A stretch of DNA of 64,000 nt from Bacillus cereus ATCC 14579 (GTDB lineage: Bacteria; Bacillota; Bacilli; Bacillales; Bacillaceae_G): contig NC_004722.1 in assembly GCF_000007825.1 (NCBI RefSeq), positions 1,404,501-1,468,500 of the forward strand. Direction: 5' to 3'. Position numbers and translations under genes: made by a program. Below are positions 35,279 to 42,990 of the stretch, one piece after another. A model generated the notes under the pieces. That model did no database searches and was not told where the DNA came from. It saw only the letters and a program-made list of their open reading frames with translations. The number at the start of each line of letters is the position of its first letter. The stretch's first letter is position 1.

Positions 35279-35307
35279 CCCTTTGTGTAAAACACAAAGG
35301 GTTTTTT
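35279..35307 (+). terminator. Riboswitch expression-platform terminator
   Basis: CCCTTTGTGT pairs with ACACAAAGGG around a 3-nt loop, then TTTTTT. It lies about 60 bases after the aptamer and before the ribU ribosome binding site. CGTTCAAA (35228-35235) and TTTGAACG (35247-35254) between aptamer and terminator form a competing or ancillary stem. Confidence 0.88.
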
Positions 35308-35382
35308 CGTTCTATGAAAAAATAGGCATAGCAGAACCTTTCCACTTTCCATGAGATGATCGATGGAAAAGGAGAGAGAAAG

Positions 35383-35961
35383 ATGAAACAAAAAAACAGT
35401 GTAGTGCAGATGGTGAGTGTAGCGATGCTAAGTAGTATTGCATATTTACTAATGATGTTGGATTTCCCGTTCCCAGGGCTTCCGCCATTTTTGAAAATTG
35501 ATTTTAGTGATGTACCAGCTCTAATTGCGGCAATTATCTTTGGACCAGTAGCAGGAGTGATTGTAGAGGCGATAAAGAACATTTTACATTACGGGATTCA
35601 AGGAAGTTTAACGGGAGTACCAGTTGGAGAAATTGCAAACTTTATTGCAGGATGTTTATTTATTGGGCCAGCAGCTTTCTTATTTAGAAAGTATCGTACT
35701 GTGAAGAGTTTAACTACAGGATTAATGCTAGGGACAATTACAATGGCACTTATTATGAGTGTATTAAACTACATCATCATATTCCCGGCGTACACTTGGT
35801 TTTTAAATTCACCAGCTATGTCTAGCGAAGCTATAAAAACAACGGTTGTAACGGCAATCTTACCATTTAATTTAATTAAAGGGATTGTTGTAACAATTGT
35901 ATTTGTAGCATTATTCTCACGCCTGAAAGTATGGGTGTTTGCAAAAATGAAAAATGCATAA
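35383..35961 (+). CDS. ribU: Riboflavin ECF transporter S component RibU
   Basis: A 192-residue membrane protein with about six spans; SIAYLLMMLDFPFPGLPPFLKIDFSDVPAL is the family N-terminal signature, followed by GPVAGVIVEAIKNILHYG and GEIANFIAG. It binds riboflavin and works with a shared energy-coupling module encoded elsewhere. Identification is supported by the FMN riboswitch. ATG at 35383 follows AAGGAGAG; the upstream ATG at 35356 is rejected. Confidence 0.95.
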   Translation: MKQKNSVVQMVSVAMLSSIAYLLMMLDFPFPGLPPFLKIDFSDVPALIAAIIFGPVAGVIVEAIKNILHYGIQGSLTGVPVGEIANFIAGCLFIGPAAFLFRKYRTVKSLTTGLMLGTITMALIMSVLNYIIIFPAYTWFLNSPAMSSEAIKTTVVTAILPFNLIKGIVVTIVFVALFSRLKVWVFAKMKNA

Positions 35962-35970
35962 TATATACTA

Positions 35971-36006
35971 AAACCATTAGTAGTGTGAAACTACTAATGG
36001 TTTTTT
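35971..36006 (+). terminator. Terminator after ribU
   Basis: AAACCATTAGTAG pairs perfectly with CTACTAATGGTTT, followed by TTT. Confidence 0.88.
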
Positions 36007-36031
36007 ATTAAGGAAAATAAAATTTAGATAC

Positions 36032-36067
36032 AAAAAACGCCCCTCATCAATAGGAGGGGCGTTTTTT
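36032..36067. terminator. Terminator after ferredoxin
   Basis: AAAAAACGCCCCTC pairs perfectly with GAGGGGCGTTTTTT; strong in both directions, located downstream of the minus-strand fer. Confidence 0.9.
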
Positions 36068-36082
36068 GAAGTTAATAAAAGA

Positions 36083-36331
36083 CTATTCGAATTTTAAAGC
36101 GTCTCCGTCGAATGATTCGTCAGCAACTTTAATTGAGTCAGTTGGACAGCCTTCGAATGCATCCATCATATCTTCAATTAATACATCTGGAATTTCAACG
36201 ATACCTTGGTTATCATCTAATGTTACAAATGCAATACCTTCATCATCATAGTCATAAATGTCTGGTGCAGCAGCGCCACAAGCACCACATGCAATACAAG
36301 TATCTTTATCAACGATTGTATATTTTGCCAT
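36083..36331 (-). CDS. fer: Ferredoxin, single [4Fe-4S] cluster
   Basis: An 82-residue acidic protein with Cys12-x2-Cys15-x2-Cys18 (CIACGACG) and Cys62-Pro, the four ligands of one [4Fe-4S] cluster; same length as B. subtilis Fer. It carries low-potential electrons, for example to desaturases, P450s and reductases. ATG at 36331 with AGGAGGG upstream; an upstream in-frame ATG at 36373 is rejected. The gene has a Fur-overlapped promoter at 36430-36458. Confidence 0.95.
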   Translation of the reverse strand: MAKYTIVDKDTCIACGACGAAAPDIYDYDDEGIAFVTLDDNQGIVEIPDVLIEDMMDAFEGCPTDSIKVADESFDGDALKFE

Positions 36332-36429
36332 CTTTTTTCCCTCCTGATAATATGTATGTGAAAAGCTCGCCATAAAAATTATAACCTTATTGTAAAACGG
36401 TTTGTAAAACTTTTCAACATAAAATTATA

Positions 36430-36458
36430 ATGATAATGCTTATCAATTAGAGTGTCAA
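36430..36458 (-). promoter_or_regulatory. Sigma-A promoter of fer overlapped by a Fur box
   Basis: On the minus strand TTGACA (36458-36453), 17-bp spacer, TATCAT (36435-36430). TGATAATGCTTATCA at 36431-36445 matches the 7-1-7 Fur element TGATAATNATTATCA at 14 of 15 positions. The predicted start at about 36423 gives a 5' leader of about 90 nt before fer. Same geometry as the small-RNA promoter at 13393-13421. Confidence 0.7.
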
Positions 36459-36629
36459 CTTATTTTTGAATTATGTCATAAGATTTTCAAAATACGTAAA
36501 TATGATTTCGTTTGATACAATAGAATATATACAAGTATATAGTTCTTATATGATAAGTTTAATGAGCGACAGTAGATAGTGTAATTGTACTGAAAAGAAT
36601 GAAGTTAAGATTGGAAGGTGGAAGCGGTC

Positions 36630-37691
36630 ATGCAAATACAATATACTTTGTTGCATTGTTTAAAACAATTGAATGGTGAAAGAACCGTTTCTTCTATTTA
36701 TTATTTACTAAAGGGCAAACGTTCTTCGCAAACTTTACAAGATGGAAATATGTTCCGAGTTTCTTTTTTGTTCGGAATATATAAATCATTAAATAGAAAT
36801 GACTATGATGGTGAAGTTGCAAAGTTGTTGCAAGCGGATTTTATTCAAGAAATACATGAAAATACATATGTGTTAACACCTACGGGTAAAATGCAGTTAC
36901 ATAAATGGGAGGAAGTTTATGCTTTTCCGGCGCATTTGCATGGTTTACATTATGGTGAATTAGGTGAAACATTTTGGAAAAGATTATCATTAATTATTCA
37001 AACCATATCAAATTTACAACAGAATAATACGAGATTTATTCCAATTCAGCAAGATACAGAAATAATGATGTGGGTGAAACGTTTTCTAACAGGAAGGCCA
37101 TATAAGAGAAGTGAGTTGGCGAGAAAACTATGGACGGAAGTACATAATCTTTTAGAAAAGAGTAATGCGATAGAAGCGATGATTGTAACATATCGATTAA
37201 CGGGTTATGAACGCATTGGTTGTACATTGCAACAATTAGCAGAAATTACGAAACAAGATATATTCAGGGTGTATTTTTTATTTTGGGGTACAATACATTT
37301 CTTTATACAAGAAGTTCGTGATAAAGAAAATGAATTTCCACTATTAGCTGAAATTATATCTTATCCAAATGAGAGAGCTGAATTATTTAGTTTATCCACG
37401 AAAAAAACATATAATTTTTGGAGACAAGGACGTTCTTTAGAAGAAATAGCGACGATTCGGAATTTAAAGGTTGCAACGATAGAAGATCATTTTGTTGAAA
37501 TTGCTTTGCGAGAAAAAGATTTTTCTATTGAAATGTTTATGGAAAAAGAAAAGATAGACAAAGTAATAAAAGTAATTGAAGCATTGCAAACGCGGAAGTT
37601 ACGTGTTTTGAAACAAGCGGTTGGAGAAGATATTTCTTATTTTGAAGTTCGTCTTGTATTAGCGCGGATGGAGGGTGTAAATGAAACTTGA
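36630..37691 (+). CDS. ypbB: YpbB-like helix-turn-helix protein upstream of recS
   Basis: A 353-residue protein, largely helical; the C-terminal 120 residues carry a helicase-associated (HTH_40-like) pattern (TYNFWRQGRSLEEIATIRNLKVATIEDHFVEIALREKDF). Matches B. subtilis YpbB by position and content. ATG at 36630 is preceded by GGAAGGTGG. The gene overlaps recS by 11 bases, so the two products probably work together (inference). Confidence 0.8.
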   Translation: MQIQYTLLHCLKQLNGERTVSSIYYLLKGKRSSQTLQDGNMFRVSFLFGIYKSLNRNDYDGEVAKLLQADFIQEIHENTYVLTPTGKMQLHKWEEVYAFPAHLHGLHYGELGETFWKRLSLIIQTISNLQQNNTRFIPIQQDTEIMMWVKRFLTGRPYKRSELARKLWTEVHNLLEKSNAIEAMIVTYRLTGYERIGCTLQQLAEITKQDIFRVYFLFWGTIHFFIQEVRDKENEFPLLAEIISYPNERAELFSLSTKKTYNFWRQGRSLEEIATIRNLKVATIEDHFVEIALREKDFSIEMFMEKEKIDKVIKVIEALQTRKLRVLKQAVGEDISYFEVRLVLARMEGVNET

Positions 37692-39210
37692 AGAATATTT
37701 ATATAAGTGGTTTGGATATTCTGAATTTCGTCCAGGTCAAAAAGGAGTAATTACAGATTTATTAGAAGGAAAAGATGTGATAGCAATGCTTCCGACTGGA
37801 AGAGGGAAATCTATGTGCTATCAGTTTCCGGGGCTTATGCGAGAAGGAACAGTGCTTGTTGTATCACCGTTATTATCTTTAATGGAAGATCAAGTGACAC
37901 AATTAAAGTATGTTGTGAAAAACCGAGTGATAGCATTTAATAGTTTTCGGACATTAAATGAAAAAAGAGAAGCGATGAAAAAATTATCTTCATATAAATT
38001 TATTTTTGTTTCACCAGAGATGTTGCAGTCGGAGTTATTAATTAGGGAATTGAAGAAAATTCATATTGCATTATTTGTTGTTGATGAGGCTCATTGTATT
38101 TCTCAATGGGGTTATGATTTTAGACCGGACTATAAAAAACTAAATGTAGTTATTGAAAATATTGGTTCTCCTACAGTATTAGCATTGACAGCCACAGCGA
38201 CAAAAGGGGTACTGCAGGATATCGCAGATAGTTTAAATTTAAAGGGTGCCGCGGAACATGTATACTCTATTGATCGTCCTAATATTGCAATGGATGTGCA
38301 ATTTGTAGAGACGATAGAAGAAAAGAAAGAGGCGCTTTTAGAGCAGGTGATGTATTTACAAGGGCCGGGGATTGTATATTGCTCAAGTAGAGCGTGGACA
38401 GAAAGGTTAACAGAATACTTGAGAGGGAAAGGTGTTACTGGTGTAGCTTTTTATCATGGTGGTATGGAACATGAAGAGCGTATGTTAATTCAACAGCAGT
38501 TTATGAACGATCAATTGCAACTTGTAATATGCACAAGTGCATTTGGTATGGGGGTAAATAAGGCGAATACGCGATATATTATTCATTTTCATTATCCAAC
38601 TAATATAGCCTCTTACTTACAAGAAATCGGAAGAGCTGGAAGAGATGGCGAACCGAGTATAGCTATTTTATTATGTAGTCCGTTGGATCATGATTTACCA
38701 ATTTCAATCATTGAGGATGAATTGCCAAGTAAGTCACAAATAAAATTTTTATTTTCTTTACTACAAGAAAGAATATTTCAAACGAAGGAATTACCAATAG
38801 AAGATGTAGAAGAAATTTGTTATAATGCAGCAAGATTTAATGAGCAATATTGGCGTTTCGTTCGTTATCATCTCGAACAGGTTGGAATTATACAACAACG
38901 AAGATTATTATTAGAAGGTTTGTCAGATGAAATCATGAACCGATTAATAGCTGAAGTAGAAATAAGGTTGCGTAATAAATATAGTGAGCTAGAAAATATG
39001 AAGTCATGGATACAAGTTAAAGGGTGTAGACGTGAATATGTGCTGCAACAGTTCGGTTATAGGAAAGAGCAAGAGTTAATTAATTGCTGCGATTATTGCG
39101 GTATTACCAAAGAAGATTATAAAAAAAGACGAGCGCAACAATCGGATTTCGACTATAATTGGGAAACAGAGTTACAAAAGCTTTTCGGCCTAGAAAAGAT
39201 GGAGGAATGA
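37681..39210 (+). CDS. recS: RecQ-family ATP-dependent DNA helicase (RecS)
   Basis: 509 residues. Walker A is LPTGRGKSM (about 37-45), DEAH box Asp135-Glu-Ala-His138 followed by CISQWGYDFRPDY, TATAT motif III, and motif VI QEIGRAGRDGE. A zinc-binding cluster lies at the C terminus (CRREYVLQQFGY, CCDYCG). It lacks an HRDC domain and is shorter than RecQ, as is B. subtilis RecS. A 3'-5' DNA helicase in recombination repair. ATG overlaps ypbB. Confidence 0.9.
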   Translation: MKLEEYLYKWFGYSEFRPGQKGVITDLLEGKDVIAMLPTGRGKSMCYQFPGLMREGTVLVVSPLLSLMEDQVTQLKYVVKNRVIAFNSFRTLNEKREAMKKLSSYKFIFVSPEMLQSELLIRELKKIHIALFVVDEAHCISQWGYDFRPDYKKLNVVIENIGSPTVLALTATATKGVLQDIADSLNLKGAAEHVYSIDRPNIAMDVQFVETIEEKKEALLEQVMYLQGPGIVYCSSRAWTERLTEYLRGKGVTGVAFYHGGMEHEERMLIQQQFMNDQLQLVICTSAFGMGVNKANTRYIIHFHYPTNIASYLQEIGRAGRDGEPSIAILLCSPLDHDLPISIIEDELPSKSQIKFLFSLLQERIFQTKELPIEDVEEICYNAARFNEQYWRFVRYHLEQVGIIQQRRLLLEGLSDEIMNRLIAEVEIRLRNKYSELENMKSWIQVKGCRREYVLQQFGYRKEQELINCCDYCGITKEDYKKRRAQQSDFDYNWETELQKLFGLEKMEE

Positions 39211-39773
39211 TGAACATTCAAAGGCATAATGTTGAAGATATGAGTCCGCAGGAAATAAGGCTGAATCTATATATAACACAGTTAATTATTATCGGTATTG
39301 GCTGTTTACTGGCATATATATTATTTCAAGATGTAAAAGAAGTCTTTAATTTATGGAAATGGGAACCAGTATCTATACTTATTATAGGTGGTTTGTTAGC
39401 GATTGGTATTGTGTTATTAGATTATGTTGCAATGCGAGTGTTTCCGGAGTCATGGTTTGATGATGGTGGTATTAACGATAAGATGTTTCGAGGAATGTCC
39501 GTTCTACACTTACTCGTTATTACGTTCTTGATTGGTTTTGCAGAAGAATTTTTATTTAGAGGTGTAGTACAGACTCATTTTGGAATTGTAATTGCGAGCT
39601 TCGTATTTGCAGTGTTACATATTCGTTATATAACAAAGCCATTTTTATTTTGTTTCGTCTGTTTTATTAGTTTTGTCTTTGGTTATGTATTTGAATGGAC
39701 AGGAAATTTGTTTATAACAATCTTTGCACACTTTCTTGTTGATTTTATAATGGGACTCCAATTAAGAAAATAA
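39210..39773 (+). CDS. ypbD: CPBP family intramembrane metalloprotease (YpbD)
   Basis: A 187-residue membrane protein with about five spans. The glutamate motif AEEFLFRGVVQTHFG and later HIRYI and HFLVDFIMG are the CAAX-protease/bacteriocin-processing motifs with conserved Glu-Glu, Arg and His residues. Substrate unknown. ATG at 39210 overlaps the recS stop; a second ATG at 39207 is equally close to GGAGG. Confidence 0.82.
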   Translation: MNIQRHNVEDMSPQEIRLNLYITQLIIIGIGCLLAYILFQDVKEVFNLWKWEPVSILIIGGLLAIGIVLLDYVAMRVFPESWFDDGGINDKMFRGMSVLHLLVITFLIGFAEEFLFRGVVQTHFGIVIASFVFAVLHIRYITKPFLFCFVCFISFVFGYVFEWTGNLFITIFAHFLVDFIMGLQLRK

Positions 39774-39795
39774 ATGGAAGGTGGTGGTGAACAAC

Positions 39796-40275
39796 ATGAG
39801 GAAACGAATTCCTGATTTTGAAGAGGAATTAGAAGTTGAGCGAGTGGAAGAAAAAGAAAGTTTACCGCCGCGTAGTGAAATTCATAGAAATAAAGAGAAA
39901 AAACAAAAGTTTAAAATAAATCACATTTTCGTCCGGGTTTTAACATTTCTATTCATTCTTCTGCCGATTAGTATTTTGTGGTACACGGATAAATATATTC
40001 AGGTGAAGGGTGATAGTAATAATGCTGGAAAAAGTGCGTTTGAAGTAATCTTCTTTGATTCAGCTAAATCTGAGTCGCAGAAACATTCTGAAAAAGTAAT
40101 AACGCATACTGTGAAAGAGGGAGAAACTTTAGAAAGTATAGCGAAGCAATATTTTTCAGATGGAAATGGAATTGAAGTAATTAAAAAGTATAATAACTTG
40201 CAGGAAGATGAAGTGAGTGCAGGTCAAGAATTAAAAATTCCGATAAAAGATAAGTCCACAAAGCAAGAAAGCTAG
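39796..40275 (+). CDS. ypbE: LysM-domain membrane protein (YpbE)
   Basis: 159 residues: acidic cytoplasmic N terminus, one membrane span (about 45-65, FVRVLTFLFILLPISILWY), and a C-terminal LysM (THTVKEGETLESIAKQYFSDGNGIEVIKKYNNL...GQELKIP). LysM on the outer face suggests peptidoglycan contact. ATG at 39796 chosen for spacing to GGAAGGTGG. Follows ypbD by 22 bases in the same operon. Confidence 0.82.
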   Translation: MRKRIPDFEEELEVERVEEKESLPPRSEIHRNKEKKQKFKINHIFVRVLTFLFILLPISILWYTDKYIQVKGDSNNAGKSAFEVIFFDSAKSESQKHSEKVITHTVKEGETLESIAKQYFSDGNGIEVIKKYNNLQEDEVSAGQELKIPIKDKSTKQES

Positions 40276-40341
40276 CGAGTTAAGCGATCACAGTTTGTTA
40301 TAAAAGCCTAGGATTATCTTTATGAGGAGGGAGTCAAAAAT

Positions 40342-41118
40342 ATGATATGGATTATATTATTCAGTACTCTCATAGGCATGGGGATTTTATTACTTTTTGT
40401 GATGTATAAAGAAGCGATGCGTAATACGGTGTTGGAACATACTTTAGTATTTAAAGAATTTCCGAAAAGTTTTCAAAAAGTAAATGTGTTTTTTATTTCT
40501 GATATTCATAGAAGGGTCATTTCGAATTTGTTAATTGAACAAGTAAAAGGAAAAGTAGATCTCGTAATTATCGGAGGAGATTTAGCAGAGAAAGGTGTCT
40601 CTTTATCAAAAATCTCTGCGAATATTCAAAAGTTAAGAGAGATAGGTCCTGTATATTTTGTGTGGGGAAACAATGATTATGAGATAGAATATCATGAATT
40701 AGATGCGTTATTATTAGAAAATAACGTAAAAGTTTTAGATAATACAAGAGTGGTATTTGAGTCTGAATTAGGAGAGAAAATTTGTTTGCTCGGTATAGAT
40801 GATGTTGGATTGCACCGTGATCGTCTAGATTTGGCATTGGCGGATTGTAAAGAAGATGGTTTTCGTATCCTAGTTAGTCACAACCCTGATATAATAAAAA
40901 AAATGTCTGGAAATGAACAGATTTCACTTGTGTTAAGTGGCCATACGCATGGAGGACAAATCCGATTATTCCCATCTAAAAAATATTTAAAAGGTGGCGT
41001 ATATAACCATTTGAATACGATTCTCTTTGTTAGTAATGGGTATGGAACAACATTGATACCACTTCGTTTCCGAGCACCTGCTCAAACACATATCATTACA
41101 TTGTGCGGAGGGAAATGA
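40342..41118 (+). CDS. ypbG: Metallophosphoesterase (YpbG-like)
   Basis: 258 residues with an N-terminal hydrophobic anchor and calcineurin-type phosphoesterase motifs: FFISDIHRR (D-x-H), IIGGDLAEKG (GD), WGNNDYE (GNxx), SHNPDI and LSGHTHGGQIR. Probable substrate is a phosphoester at the membrane face; specificity unknown. ATG after GGAGGGAG. Its stop overlaps the start of the MerR gene. Confidence 0.85.
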   Translation: MIWIILFSTLIGMGILLLFVMYKEAMRNTVLEHTLVFKEFPKSFQKVNVFFISDIHRRVISNLLIEQVKGKVDLVIIGGDLAEKGVSLSKISANIQKLREIGPVYFVWGNNDYEIEYHELDALLLENNVKVLDNTRVVFESELGEKICLLGIDDVGLHRDRLDLALADCKEDGFRILVSHNPDIIKKMSGNEQISLVLSGHTHGGQIRLFPSKKYLKGGVYNHLNTILFVSNGYGTTLIPLRFRAPAQTHIITLCGGK

Positions 41119-41993
41119 TGCCAACTCTTTGTGGGAAATATAATATAAAAGCCGTTTCGAATATAATTGGAGTTCAGCCGAGTACGCTTCGTGCATGGGA
41201 AAGACGATATCAAATTATTGCCCCAAAGCGGAATCAAGCTGGGCATCGCTTATATACAGAAGAGCATATTCAAATTTTAAAATGGTTAATGGAAAAAGTT
41301 TCTTCCGGTATGATGATTGGACAAGCAGTTCAGTTATTAGAAGAGAATCGTTTGCAGAGTACAGTTCAAAAAGAGATACATTTCGATAAAGAAGTTGTTT
41401 TAGTGGACGATTTGCTACAAGCTTTGTTAAAATTTGATGAAATTACAATTGCTGCATTATTAAACGAAGCTTTTAGTATATATTCAACAGAAAAGGTTGT
41501 TGCCAGTATCGTTCTTCGAGTGACAGACAAATTATTAACGTCAAAAAATAATAATGAGATTTCAATGGTGCAATTTCAATATGCACTATCATTTTTACAA
41601 ACGCGTCTAGGGATGGTGTATCACAATGCCTCAATGTTTTCCTCTTTACACAAAGTTATTGTGTTAGAAAAGGATGCATTGAAAGGATTTATTTTTTCAA
41701 CTTATTTACGCTTAAAAGGATATGAGGCGATATATATTAGGACAAGCTTAGCTGAAGATGGTATGTTATCAGCGGTAGAGGAAATACAGCCGAAATATGT
41801 ATTTATATCTTTTGCTGACGAACAAGAAATGAAAAAGACGATGAACTTTATAAATTTATTACAAGAAAAAAGGGAATCTCTTTCTGTTGGATTTATCGGA
41901 AATCTAGGCGTTCTAAACCAGTTGGACATTGAAACAATCTTAATTGGTGATACGAAAGAAGAATGGGATGGATGGTTAAAAATGTCGGAATAG
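41118..41993 (+). CDS. MerR-type regulator with degenerate cobalamin-binding domain
   Basis: 291 residues. N-terminal MerR winged helix (NIKAVSNIIGVQPSTLRAWERRYQ, RNQAGHRLYTEEHI), a helical middle, and a C-terminal Rossmann-like B12-binding fold (EAIYIRTSLAEDGMLSAVEEIQPKYVFISF). The architecture is that of CarA/CarH/LitR photoreceptor-type repressors, but the E-x-H-x-x-G motif that supplies the lower His ligand reads K-D-A-L-K-G here, with Ala in place of His. It therefore probably does not bind cobalamin through the usual ligand. The ATG at 41118 overlaps the ypbG stop. Confidence 0.82.
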   Translation: MPTLCGKYNIKAVSNIIGVQPSTLRAWERRYQIIAPKRNQAGHRLYTEEHIQILKWLMEKVSSGMMIGQAVQLLEENRLQSTVQKEIHFDKEVVLVDDLLQALLKFDEITIAALLNEAFSIYSTEKVVASIVLRVTDKLLTSKNNNEISMVQFQYALSFLQTRLGMVYHNASMFSSLHKVIVLEKDALKGFIFSTYLRLKGYEAIYIRTSLAEDGMLSAVEEIQPKYVFISFADEQEMKKTMNFINLLQEKRESLSVGFIGNLGVLNQLDIETILIGDTKEEWDGWLKMSE

Positions 41994-42070
41994 TTGTTCG
42001 AAAAGAACCATCTATTTTCTATTTCATATAATAAAAATTAGATGCATTGGTTACGTAGGGAGGGTATGAG

Positions 42071-42679
42071 ATGAGGCTGGAACGATTAAATTACAATAAG
42101 ATAAAAATTTTTCTAACATTTGATGATTTATCTGAACGAGGATTAACGAAAGAAGATTTATGGAGAAATGCACCGAAAGTACAGCAATTATTTCGTGATA
42201 TGATGCAAGAAGCAAATAAGGAATTAGGGTTTGAAGCAGATGGTCCGATTGCAGTTGAAGTGTTTTCTCTACAAGCACAAGGGATGGTTGTAATTGTAAC
42301 GAAAGAAAATCAAGAAATGGATACAGATGATGAGTTCCGTGACGAGTTTATTGAAATGCAAGTGACTCTAGATGAAAGTGAGCATATATTATATGAGTTT
42401 GCTACGCTAGATGACGTAATTAACCTGTCGAATCGCTTATATAACCTTGGTGTAACTGGCGGAAAGCTATATACGTGGGATGAGCGCTTCTATCTTTGGG
42501 TGGAAGAAGAGGAACAAATTCAATTGTTAAAGGCGGATTTTATAGCTATTTTAGCGGAATACGGTAATCCGTCTACAGCAACCATTTATCGCATCATGGA
42601 GTACGGTAAAGAATTAATGGATGTTAACGCGATAGAACAAATACACAATTACTTTGTGAAAAAACAAAACCTCAGCTAA
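42071..42679 (+). CDS. mecB: MecA-family adaptor protein MecB
   Basis: A 202-residue acidic protein. N-terminal MecA domain MRLERLNYNKIKIFLTFDDLSERGL, acidic linker, and C-terminal ClpC-binding domain (YEFATLDDVINLSNRL, EEEQIQLLKADFIAILAEYG, MEYGKELM). Corresponds to YpbH/MecB of B. subtilis, a paralogue of MecA that presents substrates to ClpCP. Position before gudB is syntenic. Monocistronic with a strong terminator. Confidence 0.88.
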   Translation: MRLERLNYNKIKIFLTFDDLSERGLTKEDLWRNAPKVQQLFRDMMQEANKELGFEADGPIAVEVFSLQAQGMVVIVTKENQEMDTDDEFRDEFIEMQVTLDESEHILYEFATLDDVINLSNRLYNLGVTGGKLYTWDERFYLWVEEEEQIQLLKADFIAILAEYGNPSTATIYRIMEYGKELMDVNAIEQIHNYFVKKQNLS

Positions 42680-42706
42680 TACAACATAGCTGAGGTTTTG
42701 TTTTTA
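42661..42706 (+). terminator. Terminator after mecB
   Basis: AACAAAACCTCAGCTA pairs with TAGCTGAGGTTTTGTT and is followed by TTTT; it overlaps the last mecB codons. Confidence 0.88.
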
Positions 42707-42860
42707 TTTGGAGAAGGGAAGGGATGATTGTAAATACTCGAACATACTTTTTGAAAATAAAATATGCAGTTTTATGGGAGGGTGGTTGATGAAAATAAAA
42801 AATATTTAAATATTTAAGTATTTTACTTTTCTAAAAGTAATAAAAGGACTATAATAATAG

Positions 42861-42940
42861 TGAAAACGCTTGCAACAGAAAATAGTTTGTATATATTTGT
42901 TAGCGTTTTCTATTGCATTCCAAATTTAAGGGTGTATACT
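42861..42940 (+). promoter_or_regulatory. gudB promoter with two cre-like sites
   Basis: The 311-base gap before gudB holds TTGCAT (42913-42918), 16-bp spacer, TATACT (42935-42940). Two catabolite-responsive-element matches lie upstream: TGAAAACGCTTGCA (42861-42874) and, on the opposite strand, AGAAAACGCTAACA (42911-42898). Each differs from TGWAANCGNTNWCA at one position. Together they form a GAAAACGCT/AGCGTTTTC inverted repeat. CcpA control of glutamate catabolism is the expected meaning. No other gene in the gap. Confidence 0.55.
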
Positions 42941-42990
42941 AGGCAATGAAGGTTTACTAAACAAGTGAAATTACAGGGGGTTTACTTACT

